The notes beneath the pieces were generated by a model, which made no database searches, had not been told where the DNA came from, and worked only from the letters and a program-made list of their open reading frames with translations. This document shows positions 49,756 to 61,887 of a stretch of DNA of 64,000 bases, piece after piece. How positions within the stretch are numbered: position 1 is the stretch's first letter; the number at the start of each line of letters is the position of its first letter. The stretch comes from Rhododendron vialii (taxonomy: Eukaryota; Streptophyta; Magnoliopsida; Ericales; Ericaceae), in NCBI RefSeq assembly GCF_030253575.1, contig NC_080569.1, positions 3,535,501 to 3,599,500 of the forward strand, read 5' to 3'. Position numbers and translations under genes: made by a program.

Positions 49756-50932
49756 GATGTAGCCACGTTGGGTGAAGTGTGAACCACACAAATCTAGTTT
49801 TATCTTGTGTTTGTGTCTTTAATTTCTTCATCTGTGTTTTCATATTGACTAGATCCTATTTTTGGGTTCCTCAGGTCATGATATATCTGTCCTGATGTTC
49901 TTGTTTGCCCTTTTTGAGGCTTATTTATCAAGGTGTTCAGTTGGATCAGTTTATGTTAAGTTTTTGCTCATTAGGGAAGGTTTTATTGGTAGGTGAATAC
50001 AGTTCAGAGAACTCTTGTGGAAGCTTCGGGCTTGATCGGAGAGACCTTTGTTGATCCCACCTTCAATCATCAAGGTAACGCGTCAAAGCAGTAATCAAAA
50101 GTTTCAAATGCTCTTGCTTGTTAACAAAGAAACCAAAGGAAACTTTATTTTGCTTTTAAGGCCTGGATTTAGGATTCGCTATAGGTCTCAGGTTTGGAAA
50201 CTCTCCGAGTGATATCATTCTTATGAGGCCATTTCATACGGAATTTTACCTGTGAACAATGGTGCGCCAGAGATCAGTTAAGATGTGTATAAGCTTGCTT
50301 GGGTACCTTGAGTTATCAAAGGAAGAAAGTGCCACAATGCCAGAGTTGTTGTATTTATCATATTTCATGGTTGTCGTAAAGTTGGTTTTTGTAAATACCA
50401 AAGGATGCAACGTTATAGGTTGGTTTCTTCATTGCATTATCTGTGATCTTTCTCAAAAGAGTCAAAACATTGTTAGAATAAATGTATTGTTGGTTCCACA
50501 TTTCATTACAACTGTTTCGGATATGAATATTGTGCATACCGATGCTCTGGACTATCAGTGAAGGAAGCATGGTAATGTGCGCATAAATTGATTTGGGTCT
50601 CTAGGCCTGCCCTCTCTGATGCCATTTGGCTTTGATTTGGGGGCATGGTTTTACAACAAAACGTCCTTTTAACTCCTCAGTTCTTGGAGGTTTAGGGGGG
50701 CCACTGTTTTAGTGGTATTCTGAGAGCAGCCACTCTATGCATATATTGCCATAGGTTAGGTCTGTCTCCAATCATCTCCCGCCCATACCCTCAATGATTG
50801 GGGACTAGATGGGTTATGTTATTATGTTGTTGTTTCGGATATGAATATGTAACTCTTGTTTCCATTCTGAAGGAAAGTTATAGCAGGAAAAGCTAACTAG
50901 GGTGGTAAATTCGTATTGTGCTAAAATAACAG
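49756..50932 (+). other. No gene recognised
   Basis: A segment with an exon-like look (49994-50072, open, ending CAAG|gtaacg, reading LVEASGLIGETFVDPTFNHQ) cannot be assigned. The 100-codon frame from 50259 has no known motif. Confidence 0.35.
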
Positions 50933-51480
50933 GTGATCAGCCATGGAATTTCACAAAGTCTAATGGATGAAGCAATGGTTGCGCTCCAGGAGTTTTTTGA
51001 ATTGCCTCAAGTGGTCAAGAAAGCGTGTTCACCGCAGACTCCCGCAAAAGATGCATGAATGAGACATAACAATTCGGCAAGCTAGCTAAATCATGATTTT
51101 CCTTGCTAAATTTGTTATTGACAGAGGTCGTTGGACAATATTCAGCAGAAGTGAGATAGCTGTTGGAAAATATGCAGCTGATTTGTCAAGGATTGGGACT
51201 TGAACTGGGGTACTTAGGAGATGATCAATTCACCGAGTAAGTTCCTGGCAGTTAAACCACTACCTGCTGTAACCAGACCCTAGTGTGACTCTTGGATTGC
51301 CTAAACACACAAACAACAAGGGCATGTGCATGTGCATGTGCATGAACTTCAAGTCTTCAATGATGGGGAATGGCTTCTTGTTGAGCCTCTTCTCAATGCA
51401 TTCGTCCTCAACATGCGTAAGAGGGAGATGCAAGCTTTTTACTGAAGTGATTTGTTTTTCGGCTAAGGGTAAATTGGTCA
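50933..51480 (+). pseudogene. 2-oxoglutarate-dependent dioxygenase pseudogene, copy B
   Basis: After an acceptor (aataacag) the sequence reads VISHGISQSLMDEAMVALQE then FFELPQVVKKACSP and soon a stop. Further on, VVGQYSAEVR, stop, LLENMQLICQGLGLELGYLG matches copy A. In the third segment a (tgtgca)n-type expansion gives a repeated HV pattern before ELQVFNDGEW. The N-terminal exon found in copy A is not recognisable here. It is more eroded than copy A. Confidence 0.75.
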
Positions 51481-52051
51481 TATTTTTTGATGTACGAATA
51501 ATTCTAATTCAAACATACTTGGTTTAGAAACCAGACTTAACAAGCTTTTATACCTTGCGAAAATCGGAGTTTAGGAGTGTCTTAGACAAACCTACAAACT
51601 TTGACCAATTGTAGAGTTTTAATGCGCCTTAGGCGCATTTCTGTGCACCTTGGGCGCATCCTCGAAAGTTTAAAACCGGCTAAATTTTGCGGTCTTGCCA
51701 TGGACATTTCCGAACTCTGATTTGCACGTGGTTAAGATTTTCTAGCCTACTTTCTAAGCAATATATATAGTTTGGCTCCAATATTATTTATACACAAAAT
51801 AGATGACGACTTTACCCTCAACAGGTCTAATAATTCTTGTGATTAAATGAGATCTTATGAATAGTAGTTCTGAGGTACTTAATTAGCACAAAAGGATATA
51901 CTCTCACATCCTATAAGAACAAAGAAATTAAAAAAAAAAATCATTGGAAATCAAAGAATTGGATGTTAATTAGTATAATGCAATTGACAAATCACATATT
52001 GAAAACATTATTTCTAGCAAGGCTAGATTAAATGAAACCAGTTGATCATAT

Positions 52052-52488
52052 TTAGGGAAAGTGCGATATCTTATTCTCTTGCCAATTATAATCCTCATTA
52101 TTTGGCTCAATTAGAAGCTCCTCCAACAACTTGTTATCCAAATATTCGAGCTCAATCACTTGCTCCCCTCCATTCCTAGTAATGGAAGTAGAACAATTTG
52201 GTCCGTGGCTAGTACTGGGGGTGGCATCTGTAGTAGTACTGCAATCGAATTCGTTAGGGAAATTTAAGATGGCTTGGCGACCCCTGATTGCATAAGCAGC
52301 CTGGTAGTACGCCCGCGCCGCATCTTCCCCCGTCTCGAACGTCCCCAGCCACAGCCGCGCCCCGTTCCTCTTCGGGTCGCGTACTCCCCCCACGGCCGCT
52401 GCCTAATTCCCCTGTACTTGGTCTCTGTCGATCCCCTCCCTTTCTCTCGTGTCTTCGTATTCCCTCCTCGTTCATCACTTCCTTGCAT
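52052..52488 (-). pseudogene. ERF transcription factor pseudogene, copy B (13-bp deletion in AP2 domain)
   Basis: Read on the minus strand from ATG at 52488: MQGSDERGGNTKTREKGRGS, then [18 protein letters not shown] 13-bp deletion relative to copy A (near 52385-52395) removes the KYAAEI part and shifts the frame. The rest ([50 protein letters not shown]) continues in another frame to the stop at 52052. The length difference to copy A (437 against 450 bp) equals the deletion exactly. Trp of RPWG is retained here, and the codon that became TAA in copy A is still AAG. Confidence 0.85.
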
Positions 52489-52710
52489 TTCGTTTTCGAA
52501 ATGTGAAGGTCAAGTTGGACGTAGTAATGTGATTTTTACGTGGTTTATATATAGTTTCTCTGTGCATCCCGTCACGTGTGGTCGTGGAGGATAAATTGTT
52601 TGGTAGGTTGGGTCGCATCTGACGTACGGATAGAATTCTATTTCAAGCGTGCCAGGCCAGCCAGACAGGAAGTCTTGTGTAAGAGAGGAAACTTCTCCAA
52701 AGCACAGCCA

Positions 52711-52965
52711 ATCTGAGAAATTTTTTGGTGCCGGGTGGATACCACGTAGTGCCTGCTCGGCACATTCAAGCCGTCTATTTCGGTTTTGGACAGCTCGGAT
52801 TTGGAGAGGGAAAGAGAAGAGAGAGTGGTGGGATGAGAGGAGAGAGAGGGTTTCAATCTGGGCTGTCAAACACACTTTTGGACGGCCAAGATAGACTACT
52901 TGGACACCATGTGGGCATGGCCACGTAGTATTCACCCGGTACCAAAAATTTCTCACAGATTCTAG
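52711..52965. mobile_element. MITE present only in duplicate block B
   Basis: Termini gagaaattttttggtgccgg and ccggtaccaaaaatttctc are inverted copies. The interior has paired gtggataccacgtag / ctacgtggcc words. Block A shows the site without it (cacagccaagattctat, near 42100). A relative with similar termini lies in the ERF promoter at 61455-61695. Confidence 0.8.
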
Positions 52966-53697
52966 TAGTATATTTCTGGACATTAATTTGTCATGTTTTA
53001 AATGCCCCCGAGAATGCTGAATTGCTTTGTTGCCCCTGTTTTAACAACTTTTTTTTTTTTTTTAAATTTGATGGTTAAGAGTGCATGAGTCAGCTTACGC
53101 GCACCTCAACTAATCCCCTCTTCGGTCCGGTCAAAGGCAGGACATCTACGTTGGAACTAAGAAATTCACATGAAATTTTTTCTTGCACCCTGACAAGGAA
53201 GTCTTGTGAAAGGAAGGAAACATCGCCAAAAGCACAGCCAAGATTCTATATTTCTGCACCATTAATTTGTCATGTTTTTGTTGCCCCTGTTTTAGCAACT
53301 TTTTTATTTTTATTTGACGGTCAGAGGTGTACGGATCAACTTACGCGCATCTCAACTAACCCCTCCCCTGGTCCGGTCAAATTCACAAGAAATTATTCTT
53401 TTACGGTCTGACCCCAATAACGAACCCTGGTCAAATGTGTGGGTGCAAATCACCATCCAACCGAACCCTTGGAGCTGTTTTAGCAACTTGTTTACTCCTG
53501 GTGGAGTACTTTTTCTTCTTTTTTTTGATGGTATGTGTGGTTTGGCATCGCCAATTTTGACATAATATTGCTTCCCTAGCTAGGGTATGGTAGAGTCGAC
53601 TTCCTGCGGTGGCTTATTCATAAAACAAATGTTTACCCGTTAAGAAAGATGTTGACTTTTGTGGGGGCCCTAAAATGTGCATGGCTCAATCCTGACT

Positions 53698-54558
53698 CAA
53701 CTGTACCATGAGTAATACCTTGGGCTCCTCTGCATTCAAGCTTTGTTTGGCCAAAAATCATCCATTCGGTTTGGGTTTTGAGTGAGGTTTTTAAAAATAA
53801 TGAGCGTAGAGTAGAGAGATAGATAAAGAAAATTTAGTGAGGACCGTGCACAGAAATTTTGAGACCCCCAAATGAACAAGCCCAGAAACCCAACTGCATC
53901 ACAATTTTATTCCAGCCTCGTGAAAATTATGAAAAATTGAATTTTCAATCGAAGGAGAATCATATTGAACTGAACCTCCTTGTGTTATATTGCAAAAGAG
54001 TCTCTAGTTGAAATTTGTTGGCATCGTTCTAAATACACGGAGTCGGAGAATTGTTTGTGTATTTTTTATTTTGTAAGTGGAATTCTAATAACGAGCAATA
54101 ATATTCTAATTTTCGTGTTACTATGCCGCCTACTCAAGTACTCCACATGAAAGGGAAAAAATTTTGTAATGCAACTATGCGAGGCTGTGCTCATTTTTTT
54201 ATTTTCCGATCTTTTAATTTAAAGGGCCTAAAATTAAAAAAATTCCTTTTATTGGGCCCAGGCCTTAAAGGTGGATAGATATTCAAATGAGTCCACTTCC
54301 ATTTCCACCCCAGCTCCGTCCAACTTGATGTAGGCCAGACTATATGGTAAGCCCATTGTTTTTGGTAGACAAGCCCGTACATTATTGTTTGTTTGAAGAT
54401 ACTAATTGTATAGGGATTGCAATAACTAACCATGTGGAATTACCCTCTTGTCCTCCTTCAAAGCAATAACTAACCATGTTTGTATAGGTTGGAGAGAGAG
54501 AGAGAGAGAGTCTGGCATGTTGGACTATGAAACCCAAATATCCCCCTGGACTACTTTT
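53698..54558 (+). other. No gene recognised
   Basis: AT-rich sequence; a GA run at 54492-54510. No credible frame. Confidence 0.5.
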
Positions 54559-54680
54559 CTTTTCTAGATTCAACTATCTTCTTCTTCTATTCTTTTCCCT
54601 GGCGCAGCTGGGCCATCCTGGACTTGAACCAGAGACCTCGCCCGTGAAATAAATCATCGCGGCGAGATTTCCAAAAAGTT
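54559..54680 (-). tRNA. Organelle-derived fragment: trnI-GAU 3' exon and flanks
   Basis: On the minus strand 54642-54609 reads ggcgaggtctctggttcaag then tccaggatggccca, the plastid trnI-GAU 3' exon. It is preceded by intron-end sequence (gcgatgatttatttcac) and followed by gctgcgccaggg, as in the trnI-trnA spacer. The 5' exon is absent, so it is a non-functional fragment of transferred organelle DNA. Confidence 0.75.
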
Positions 54681-55008
54681 TCTATTCGTAGACGAGGGGC
54701 ATTTATAACACGACCCAGATAGGCCTCACTCACGGGTATCTGAGGCCTTATTCTATTGTAACTTTGATAAACTGAAAGTGATCAAGAGAGACACAAATTA
54801 TTTAGTTCAGGTTTTTCTGGTAAAAAAGGAGAACTAATTGGATTGTTGCGAGTGGAACGAATGGCCGTTTTGATCCTTTGGAACAACTTGATGAATTTAG
54901 TAGATCCTTTTAGGACCCATATATTTTATTTATGGATCACCATTCGGATTTTGTTTGTATTTCAAAAAACGAAAGCGTAGTTTTCGCCGAACGGCAAAGT
55001 AGTTCCGT

Positions 55009-55060
55009 CGGGACTGACAGGGCTCGAACCTGCAGCTTCCGCCTTGACAGGGCGGTGCTC
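55009..55060 (-). tRNA. Organelle-derived fragment: 3' two-thirds of trnD-GUC
   Basis: The minus strand carries gagcaccgccctgtcaaggc then ggaagctgcaggttcgagcc, with the anticodon GTC in ctgtcaag, the T-arm, and the acceptor end cagtcccg. The first about 22 nt, including the 5' acceptor strand and D-arm start, are replaced by unrelated sequence, so it cannot fold as a complete tRNA. In plastids this gene is not a neighbour of trnI-GAU. Confidence 0.8.
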
Positions 55061-55235
55061 GAAGGCCCTGAAAGGGTCACTAATAAGATACCGCATTTAA
55101 AAGCCCATAAATTATGCAATTTAGACAAAAATGGGCACGATAATATCAGATTGGGGAGGAAGATTAGAATTAGCGATTGATGCCCAATGCCTTGGCTAAT
55201 CCTCACATTTAGGGAGAGTAACATTCTAGTCAGGC

Positions 55236-55497
55236 TTAGGGCTGCAAACTAGCTTTGCAGCCGAGCTGATCTTTGTCGAGTTTGAGCTCGGCTTAAGCCT
55301 TAACAAGCCGAGCTTAATTATTTACTAAATGAGCCTCTTTAATCGAGCCAAACCTCTCTTAACGAATCGAGCTTTTGTCAAACGAGCAGAAAACTCGAGC
55401 TTGAGGTCGGCTCGTTTGTTAAAGGGGTCGAGCCAAGCCAAGCGTCAACGAGCCAAGTTGAGCTGAGCTCATAAGCTGCTCAGTTCATTTGCAACTC
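55236..55497. mobile_element. hAT-like element with GAGCC-rich interior
   Basis: It begins tagggctgcaaactagc and ends gttcatttgcaactcagg, inverted words around tgcaaa. Inside, gagctcgg, cgagcc and aagccgagc words repeat. The shape matches the CGTGCC-type element at 3752 but with a different vocabulary. Target duplication not resolved. Confidence 0.5.
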
Positions 55498-58086
55498 AGG
55501 CTACTATTCTGGCTTTCCATAATTGTAATCAGAAACGGAACCAGAATTTTTCTTAGGGGAGGCGAATATACACAATCAAAAATATTTTTTTGATGATAAA
55601 AAAAATTTCAATGTAAAAGTAGGGTTTTTAAAAAAAAAATTGTAAGTGGGACGACAACCCCTACTAACCCCTCTAACTCCATCCTTGATTGTAATCAACC
55701 ACGTACTGAACTAATGAACCTACACGATTCGTAGTCCAATCGCCCTTCCTACACCAGTTATCTAACATGGCTTAACAACAAATAAAGAGTGGAAATCTGC
55801 CCATGTTGAATAATGATTGGTGATTTTTTTTTTTTTTTTTCTGATTCTCTTCTTTGATGTCTCATGTGTGGGATTTCTTCCCGTTTGTGGGACTTCTATC
55901 ACCCATGTGTTGGTATTTTTAGTTATTCTCTACAGTGCTCCGTCTGTTTGGAGCGAAAGGTTTAGTTGGAGCTAGGTGTAGTCTTTAGACTAGTCCCATC
56001 CTGTTTGGTTTCTTGATCCCTTGTTTAGGGATAGAGATTCCTCTTGGGGTCTGTTTGGATGGGGGCTACCAAAGGAGTATTGTAATACCCCCTCCTAAGA
56101 CCGTGGCCCATGGTTAAGCCATGGTTTGGGAACACATTTGGCCGGGATATTAGCTAAGCCTCGAATTGTTTTGAACCCCCTAATACCCCCTGCGGAAGGA
56201 TCATTTATGGGGAGGTTTTGGGGTGTTATTACATAATACCCCATCTCTCTTCCATTTCAACTATAAAACAACTTTATTTCCCTATTTTATCCATCATCCA
56301 AACCAAGTGCTATTTAATCTCTCATCCTATCAATGTGAGCCCACACTTCTTACACAATACCTCATACTATCTTATCCCGGCGGAAGGCAAAAAAAGGGAA
56401 GATACGAAGTTACTCCCATTGTTCCAAAAGAGGAAAAAAAGAAAAGAAAAGAAAAATGATCTTCCGGGCAGGTTCCAAAAGCGTAATGAAATTACAACCA
56501 GTCATGTTGCGTGACACATCGGCAATTACCAAAACCTGATTTTACTGGCCCCACGTACACAAATGACCACAAATTCCAATTATCATGCGTGGATCAATGG
56601 GGGGTTCAACAGCTTAATTAAGACAGCTTTCTATAAAAAAAGAATTCCATTCCAATTTCTCATTTCAACTCTCATCTTGACTTTCGCATCCCACCACTTT
56701 CCAACATTTCTTGAATCTCAACCACTCCAACGGACCAGTGTTGCATACAAACACTCACTCGACACATTCTAGTTTACGAAAATTAATTTAATCGGGCGCT
56801 GCTGGAATGAACTCCACGTACGTAAATATCTTAACGTTCTTCATTACTATCGCATATTTGTGTGAGGCGGCCCATCACCACGTATACGAACTCGTTGTTT
56901 TTCCATTACCCATTAATGGCCGATACAGAATGATTTGGCTATTCTTGAAATTTGGACAAAACATAAATGATACATCATAGAGGCCATTTTGGTTTTGATT
57001 TCTTAGAGTAGAGCAATATCCTGGTTACTTCTACTATCTTGTTAGGAGCATTAAGGAGCAAATATCCGAGTGTTCTTCTGTTGGTGGTATGATGACTAAT
57101 TTACCATCCATTTCTGGTTGTATTAAGGAACACAATAAATTTTACTAGTATGACCCTGTTTTCCAAATTACTCCTGTGTTAAGCCGAGAATCAGATAGAT
57201 GTGATTATTGAAAGATGCATGCACTTGATTTCTCAGAGGTAAATTAACAAATCAAGTAGTTATTAGTGGAACGTGACTATTTTTTTTTTAAAAAAATAGT
57301 AGAAGTTTCATTGCCAATCATACGAAATAATCGAATACATAAAACAAAATAAAAAAAAAACTGTCATCTCTCCCAAAAGAGTCAATAACGAAACAGGAGG
57401 TCTGGTTTCCCAAGTTCTAATGCTAGAACCTCACAATCCCGATCTTGCAAACGGACACTTGATGCACTCCAGTAAACCAAAAGCCACCACCGGATTTGGG
57501 CAAACCAGAATCTGGGGTAGAGGTAACCGGACTAGAGAAAACCCAGCCGAGGGAAAACGCGCATGATCTGATAAGCTTTAGCCATAATAAACATGCATGA
57601 TCTGTAATTAGGCTAACTTTGACCTAAGTAGGATAGGATAGGATTAGTGGATTACATGCAATTTGGAGTTGGATCACCCCTAACAATCCGGCCCTTTGTC
57701 TTGTGTGCAACAGTTCCAAACACCGAACTATGAAAAAGAGGTAACATATGGGCCCGTTACTTGATCCCACTCCTTATTCCCGCCTCTCTTATCCTACGTA
57801 CACTCAAACATGCCCTAAACGGATTCTTCCTAGGAATCCATAAAAACCACGTTTTGCCCTTGCAACATGTGCTGGTGGTATGATTTCAAAGAAGCCATAA
57901 ATGGGTTCATGCGCCATTGCTAAAATGGTTCACAATCAACGGCCCCATTAATTAAAGACGTCAATTTAATCATACATTCACCGCATGAACCCCACTTAAA
58001 AAATACTAAAAAACAGTAGGCAATGGGAGTAATTCGATCCTAACCCAAATAATAGCGATTATAATATAAAATCTCTACGCACCAAA
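55498..58086 (+). other. No gene recognised; scattered repeat remnants
   Basis: 55535-55690 looks like a small repeat (aacggaaccagaattttt ... cccctctaactccatcc). Around 56080-56245 aatacccc words face each other and may mark another small element. A T-rich start at 57281 followed by gaagtttcattgccaatcat resembles the antisense 3' end of a retroelement. No credible gene frame. Confidence 0.4.
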
Positions 58087-58290
58087 GAGGGGTCGGTTTA
58101 GTGGTGGCCGAAATTTGGATTTGATTGTACAAGGTCCGGGTTCGAGTTTTTGTATTTTTTTATTGGGGCTAAACATGCTCCCAACACCGCCGTGACAATG
58201 TAATTCCTAATTTGCACGTTGTGAAACCTTAGCTTCGATCGCGACGTAAGTGCGGTGGAATCTCCTATATATATACAAGTGGTGTGATGT
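58087..58290 (+). mobile_element. SINE-like element (tRNA-derived)
   Basis: A box ggtttagtgg (58095-58104) fits the Pol III consensus, and B box ggttcgagtt (58139-58148) lies 34 bp further, normal spacing for a tRNA-derived promoter. A non-tRNA body follows. The right end is uncertain. Confidence 0.5.
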
Positions 58291-61200
58291 GACGGGCAAT
58301 GCTCCTTGACGAAGGTGACAAAATAGCACTTCTAATATCTCTTGGCAAAAGTAACGAAAGTGCATGTCGGGTGCTTCACTCTAGCTAATTTCTTGACTCT
58401 TGAGTATAGGTAATTCTCGTCCCACATGTATTTGAAAATTAGCCGATCCAAATCTTCGGCAATCAACTTTAAAGAGAATGATTGCGGGTCTTGCTCAAGT
58501 TGGTTATGGGTCTTGCTCCACCCACTTTCACGAGTGTGACTGATGGGGTTGGTTCTGGCGTCTGATTTCACTTGGCTTTTCTTTGTTTTTGTTTTGTCGT
58601 AGTATTTTGTTTCATTGCACTTTATTTTCGTATTAATATAACTAGGTTGATTTTGTTCGTCAAAAGAAAATAAACTTTAAAGAGAATGATGAGTACGAAA
58701 AGAAATATTGGTCCAGGGATGAGGTTAATACCCAAGACCCAACTCAAGTTCTAAAATTCCCTATATCAAAACTCTCATGTCAGCTTAGTTACCGGGAAAT
58801 TAAGGGTTTTTTTTTTTTGTCAACGAACTGGGAAATTTAGTTAGAAAGTTAGGAAAAATGAGTTGAACGAAAGGAAAACGAAAGTTATTTTTCCGTATGC
58901 GTTCATTTGTTACTAGAATCTTGCAGGAAAGTTGAATTATGGTATAGTTGGATTGCAAATGAAATTAGTTGAAGAGAATTTTTGTTTGACCAAAAAAAAA
59001 AAAAAAATTAGTTGAAGAATAAGATTCTTAGCAAAATTTTGTGTTTTTTGCGGGATAAGATTTGAGGAAAAACAAATTTTACTAAGAAAGTTATGGATAA
59101 GTTCTCACAACTTTCATGGTAAGTGAACAACAAACAATATACAGGAAACACAAGGTGAGTACCCTGAAGTAAATGAGGCGCCGTGACTAATGTGACCGCG
59201 CTAGTTCTCCCGGATGTTTGGGTTTCGCAGTCGGGTCCATTTAGTAGTTTGGCTGTGGGATTATTCCTCCGTTAACCAAAAAAATAAATAAATAAAAACA
59301 CAGAAAACACATACTTGTCCATCATTTTTTCTCCTTTCTTGACATCTGTGCGGGCCCTGCCAAGTCTTTCTTTTCTTTTCATTTTTTGCTCGAAGGGACA
59401 AAAAAGAGATCCTAAAATCATAGTACTAGGGATGTATTTTTTTTTTTAATGCTACATATCATTTCATTTCATTCATTTTGTTCAGGTACAAGCACAATGC
59501 TTCGTTTATTGGGGCATGACATCTACATTTATGGGTTTTCATTCTCAATTGGTACGTTCATTGAATTCTTGTAAAAGGAATTAGAATCACATTTTTCATG
59601 TTTATGGGTTTTCATTCTCAGTTGGTACGTTCATTGAATTGTTGTAAAAGGAATTAGAATCACATTTTTCATGAATCGCGCAATTAGAATTACATTTTAA
59701 CGGCGAAGAGAAACTTTCCATCCATGAGAATTTGCTGCAGAATTGAATACAGTTTGACATGATTTCAAAATGCATTAATCTTGTAATAAAAAAAAAAAGT
59801 GTGCAACACTGGATTGCAACTCATTTAATACATTCATCGGAAGCTAAACGCTTTTAAAAATAATATCAAACGGTATCAGATAAACGTGATTTTTGACGTG
59901 GCCAGTGTTCTCAACAAACTTTAAAAAGTGAACAATTCGGATCATTGTTATGGATCCAGAAAAAGGCCCACAAATTATCAAAACTGTACAGCGGACTGGA
60001 TGGAAAGAACCAGACCAGAGCCGAGTCCTTGGAGATGATAATACGTTACACAATGGAAAAGGGGCCAATTAAGGAAGTTCATTACTCATTAATTAGCCCC
60101 AAAGGAGCACTGAATAAAATTTCCCAAATTCTGACGTCAGCAACCCACTCTTTTTTATTTTGGACGTACCTCGCCGCCGTGCGTCATTTTGAATCCACGT
60201 CCCGGTACGAGAGAAACATTAAACTGTCCGAAAAAAAGGTGTTGCGCTCCAATAGGTCTAACATTATAATACGGCCCTCTTGCGGCAAAAAAAATCCAAA
60301 AAATCTCTCTACCTTTCGCTTTCTTTAATTTCATTTATCAACCACGCTTTGTTATCTCTTGACAATTTGCGTTAATATCAACTAAAGTTTCAGGATTTTC
60401 AGTTTAACAATCGCATAAATATCATAAATTTTCAGTACCGTAAGATCTGAAATGATTAGACTCCACGGAAGTCGACGTTGTATCATCTTTGAAAGTAATT
60501 ATTGTATTTATTTTTATGATATTATTAATTCTATATCCTAATAATTTTAGTTGTTCATGCCAACTTATGCAATTTCGGCTAATTCTGAGGTTCAATCTTA
60601 TCATTTTTTTGTGGGAAGCCAATGCGCTAATTCGTTTTTCAGTTTCTATCTACAAGACAATGCAAAAGAAGTAAATGGCTTCTTTTATTATAGATCCAAA
60701 CAGGATCTCTTAAGAAAAGATGAATCAAACTAAACTAAATGAGTTAGATTTTTATTTTTTTATGAACGTCAATGGGTTAGATTGGAATAATTTAAGTTTG
60801 TGGGTGAAGTCTAACTGTCAAGTTGCTATCCATATGAGGCAAGTGGCCCCGATAATTCTATGGTTTATTTTTAGTAAAAAATGAAGGGGGTTTAGTGTAA
60901 TTTTGGTCCCCACATTGGCATTTACAAGCTACTACTGACGACTTTTTCCGACATGGACGGACTTTCTCAACAGGTGCAAATTCTCTTTCGTCCAAGTTTT
61001 GAACGGGATGATACGTGTCTTTCTTCTTGCTTCCTTTAATTTTTGTTTTCATTTTAAAGATTAATAAAAATTCTTTTTCTGCAATTCAAAAAAAAAGAAC
61101 TGGACAATACAGCGTTTATTATTACAATTAATGATTTCGTGTATGGTTTAAATTTGGACTGTTCCGTCCAGTCTATTTGTTAAAAACTCAATTAAGCTAT

Positions 61201-61443
61201 TTATGGATTGACTCCAGAAGAGTTGATAACACTTGAGAAATCTCGAATGTAAAATTTTAGAACAAAACACGCTCCTAATTAGTCTTAGGCCTGATCACCA
61301 AGCCAATCCCTTGCGTCGATCTTCTTAATTATTTCGGCAAATCCCTTCGCTTTCATTTGACGTTCTTCCATTCCATTCTTCATTTTCTTGCGCTCTTAAA
61401 TTTTAGTTGTGTATGTGTTTAAAGACACTTTCACATTTGCATC
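58291..61443 (+). other. No gene recognised; small repeats
   Basis: A possible retroelement 3' tail ends at 59275-59300 (ccgttaaccaaa followed by an A/T-rich tail). A 73-bp tandem repeat lies at 59528-59673. The 127-codon frame from 59945 has no domain or codon pattern that would support a gene. Confidence 0.45.
59528..59673 (+). repeat. Two tandem copies of a 73-bp unit
   Basis: Units 59528-59600 and 59601-59673 differ at only two positions (ctcaattgg/ctcagttgg and attcttg/attgttg). Confidence 0.95.
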
Positions 61444-61454
61444 CGCGTTCCTGC

Positions 61455-61695
61455 GGGAAATTTTTGGTTGCAAATTGGGTACCACGTGGTATCCTTGCAG
61501 CACATTCGAGCCGCCTAAACAATGCAACCAACGGCTCTGATTGAAACACTTTTTTCCGTTTCTTTTTCCCTTTTTCTTTTTTCAAATCCGTTTGGTGTGC
61601 TTTCGATCCAAGCCGTCGGTTGCATGTTTGGACGGCTCGAATGTGCTGCATGGATACCTCGTCAGCCGTAACCTTATTTGCACTAAAAAAATTCT
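61455..61695. mobile_element. Mutator-type MITE in the ERF promoter
   Basis: Termini gggaaatttttgg and its inverse aaaaaaattctc, flanked by the direct repeat gcgttcctgc (61445-61454 and 61697-61706). A 9-10 bp duplication is typical of Mutator-like elements. Inner arms: accacgtggtatccttgcag, acattcgagccg / cggctcgaatgtgct. The end lies about 90 bp upstream of the ERF TATA box. Confidence 0.75.
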
Positions 61696-61787
61696 CGCGT
61701 TCCTGCTCTCACTAGTGCGTATGTGCTGGAGGGTACATTTTAGTTCCTCTGTTTCTCTTTAAATTTCCTTACCCTCACTCACCACAC

Positions 61788-61795
61788 TATATAAA
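61788..61795 (+). promoter_or_regulatory. TATA box of the ERF gene
   Basis: TATATAAA, 93 bp upstream of the start codon. A transcription start about 30 bp downstream would give a leader of about 60-65 nt without any upstream ATG. Confidence 0.7.
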
Positions 61796-61887
61796 GGGTT
61801 AGGTGCTGAAAAGCATTACCAACCCAAGTGAAGAGAAACTGAATTAGGAGATCAGGAATTTGAATTCCAAGACACTTTAATTCGCAT

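Larger units (their letters stand above)
51054..53697 (+). repeat. Segmental duplication, copy B
   Basis: Partner of 40126-42652. In addition it has an internal partial duplication: the gtcttgtg...cacagccaa...attaatttgtcatgttt stretch occurs at about 52672-53010 and again at about 53200-53280. It also has the MITE at 52711-52965. Its minisatellite is a single unit (51603-51676). Confidence 0.85.

Noticed and set aside
55009..55060. Functional tRNA-Asp gene
   Set aside because: The 5' acceptor strand and D-arm are missing; only 52 of about 74 positions are present.
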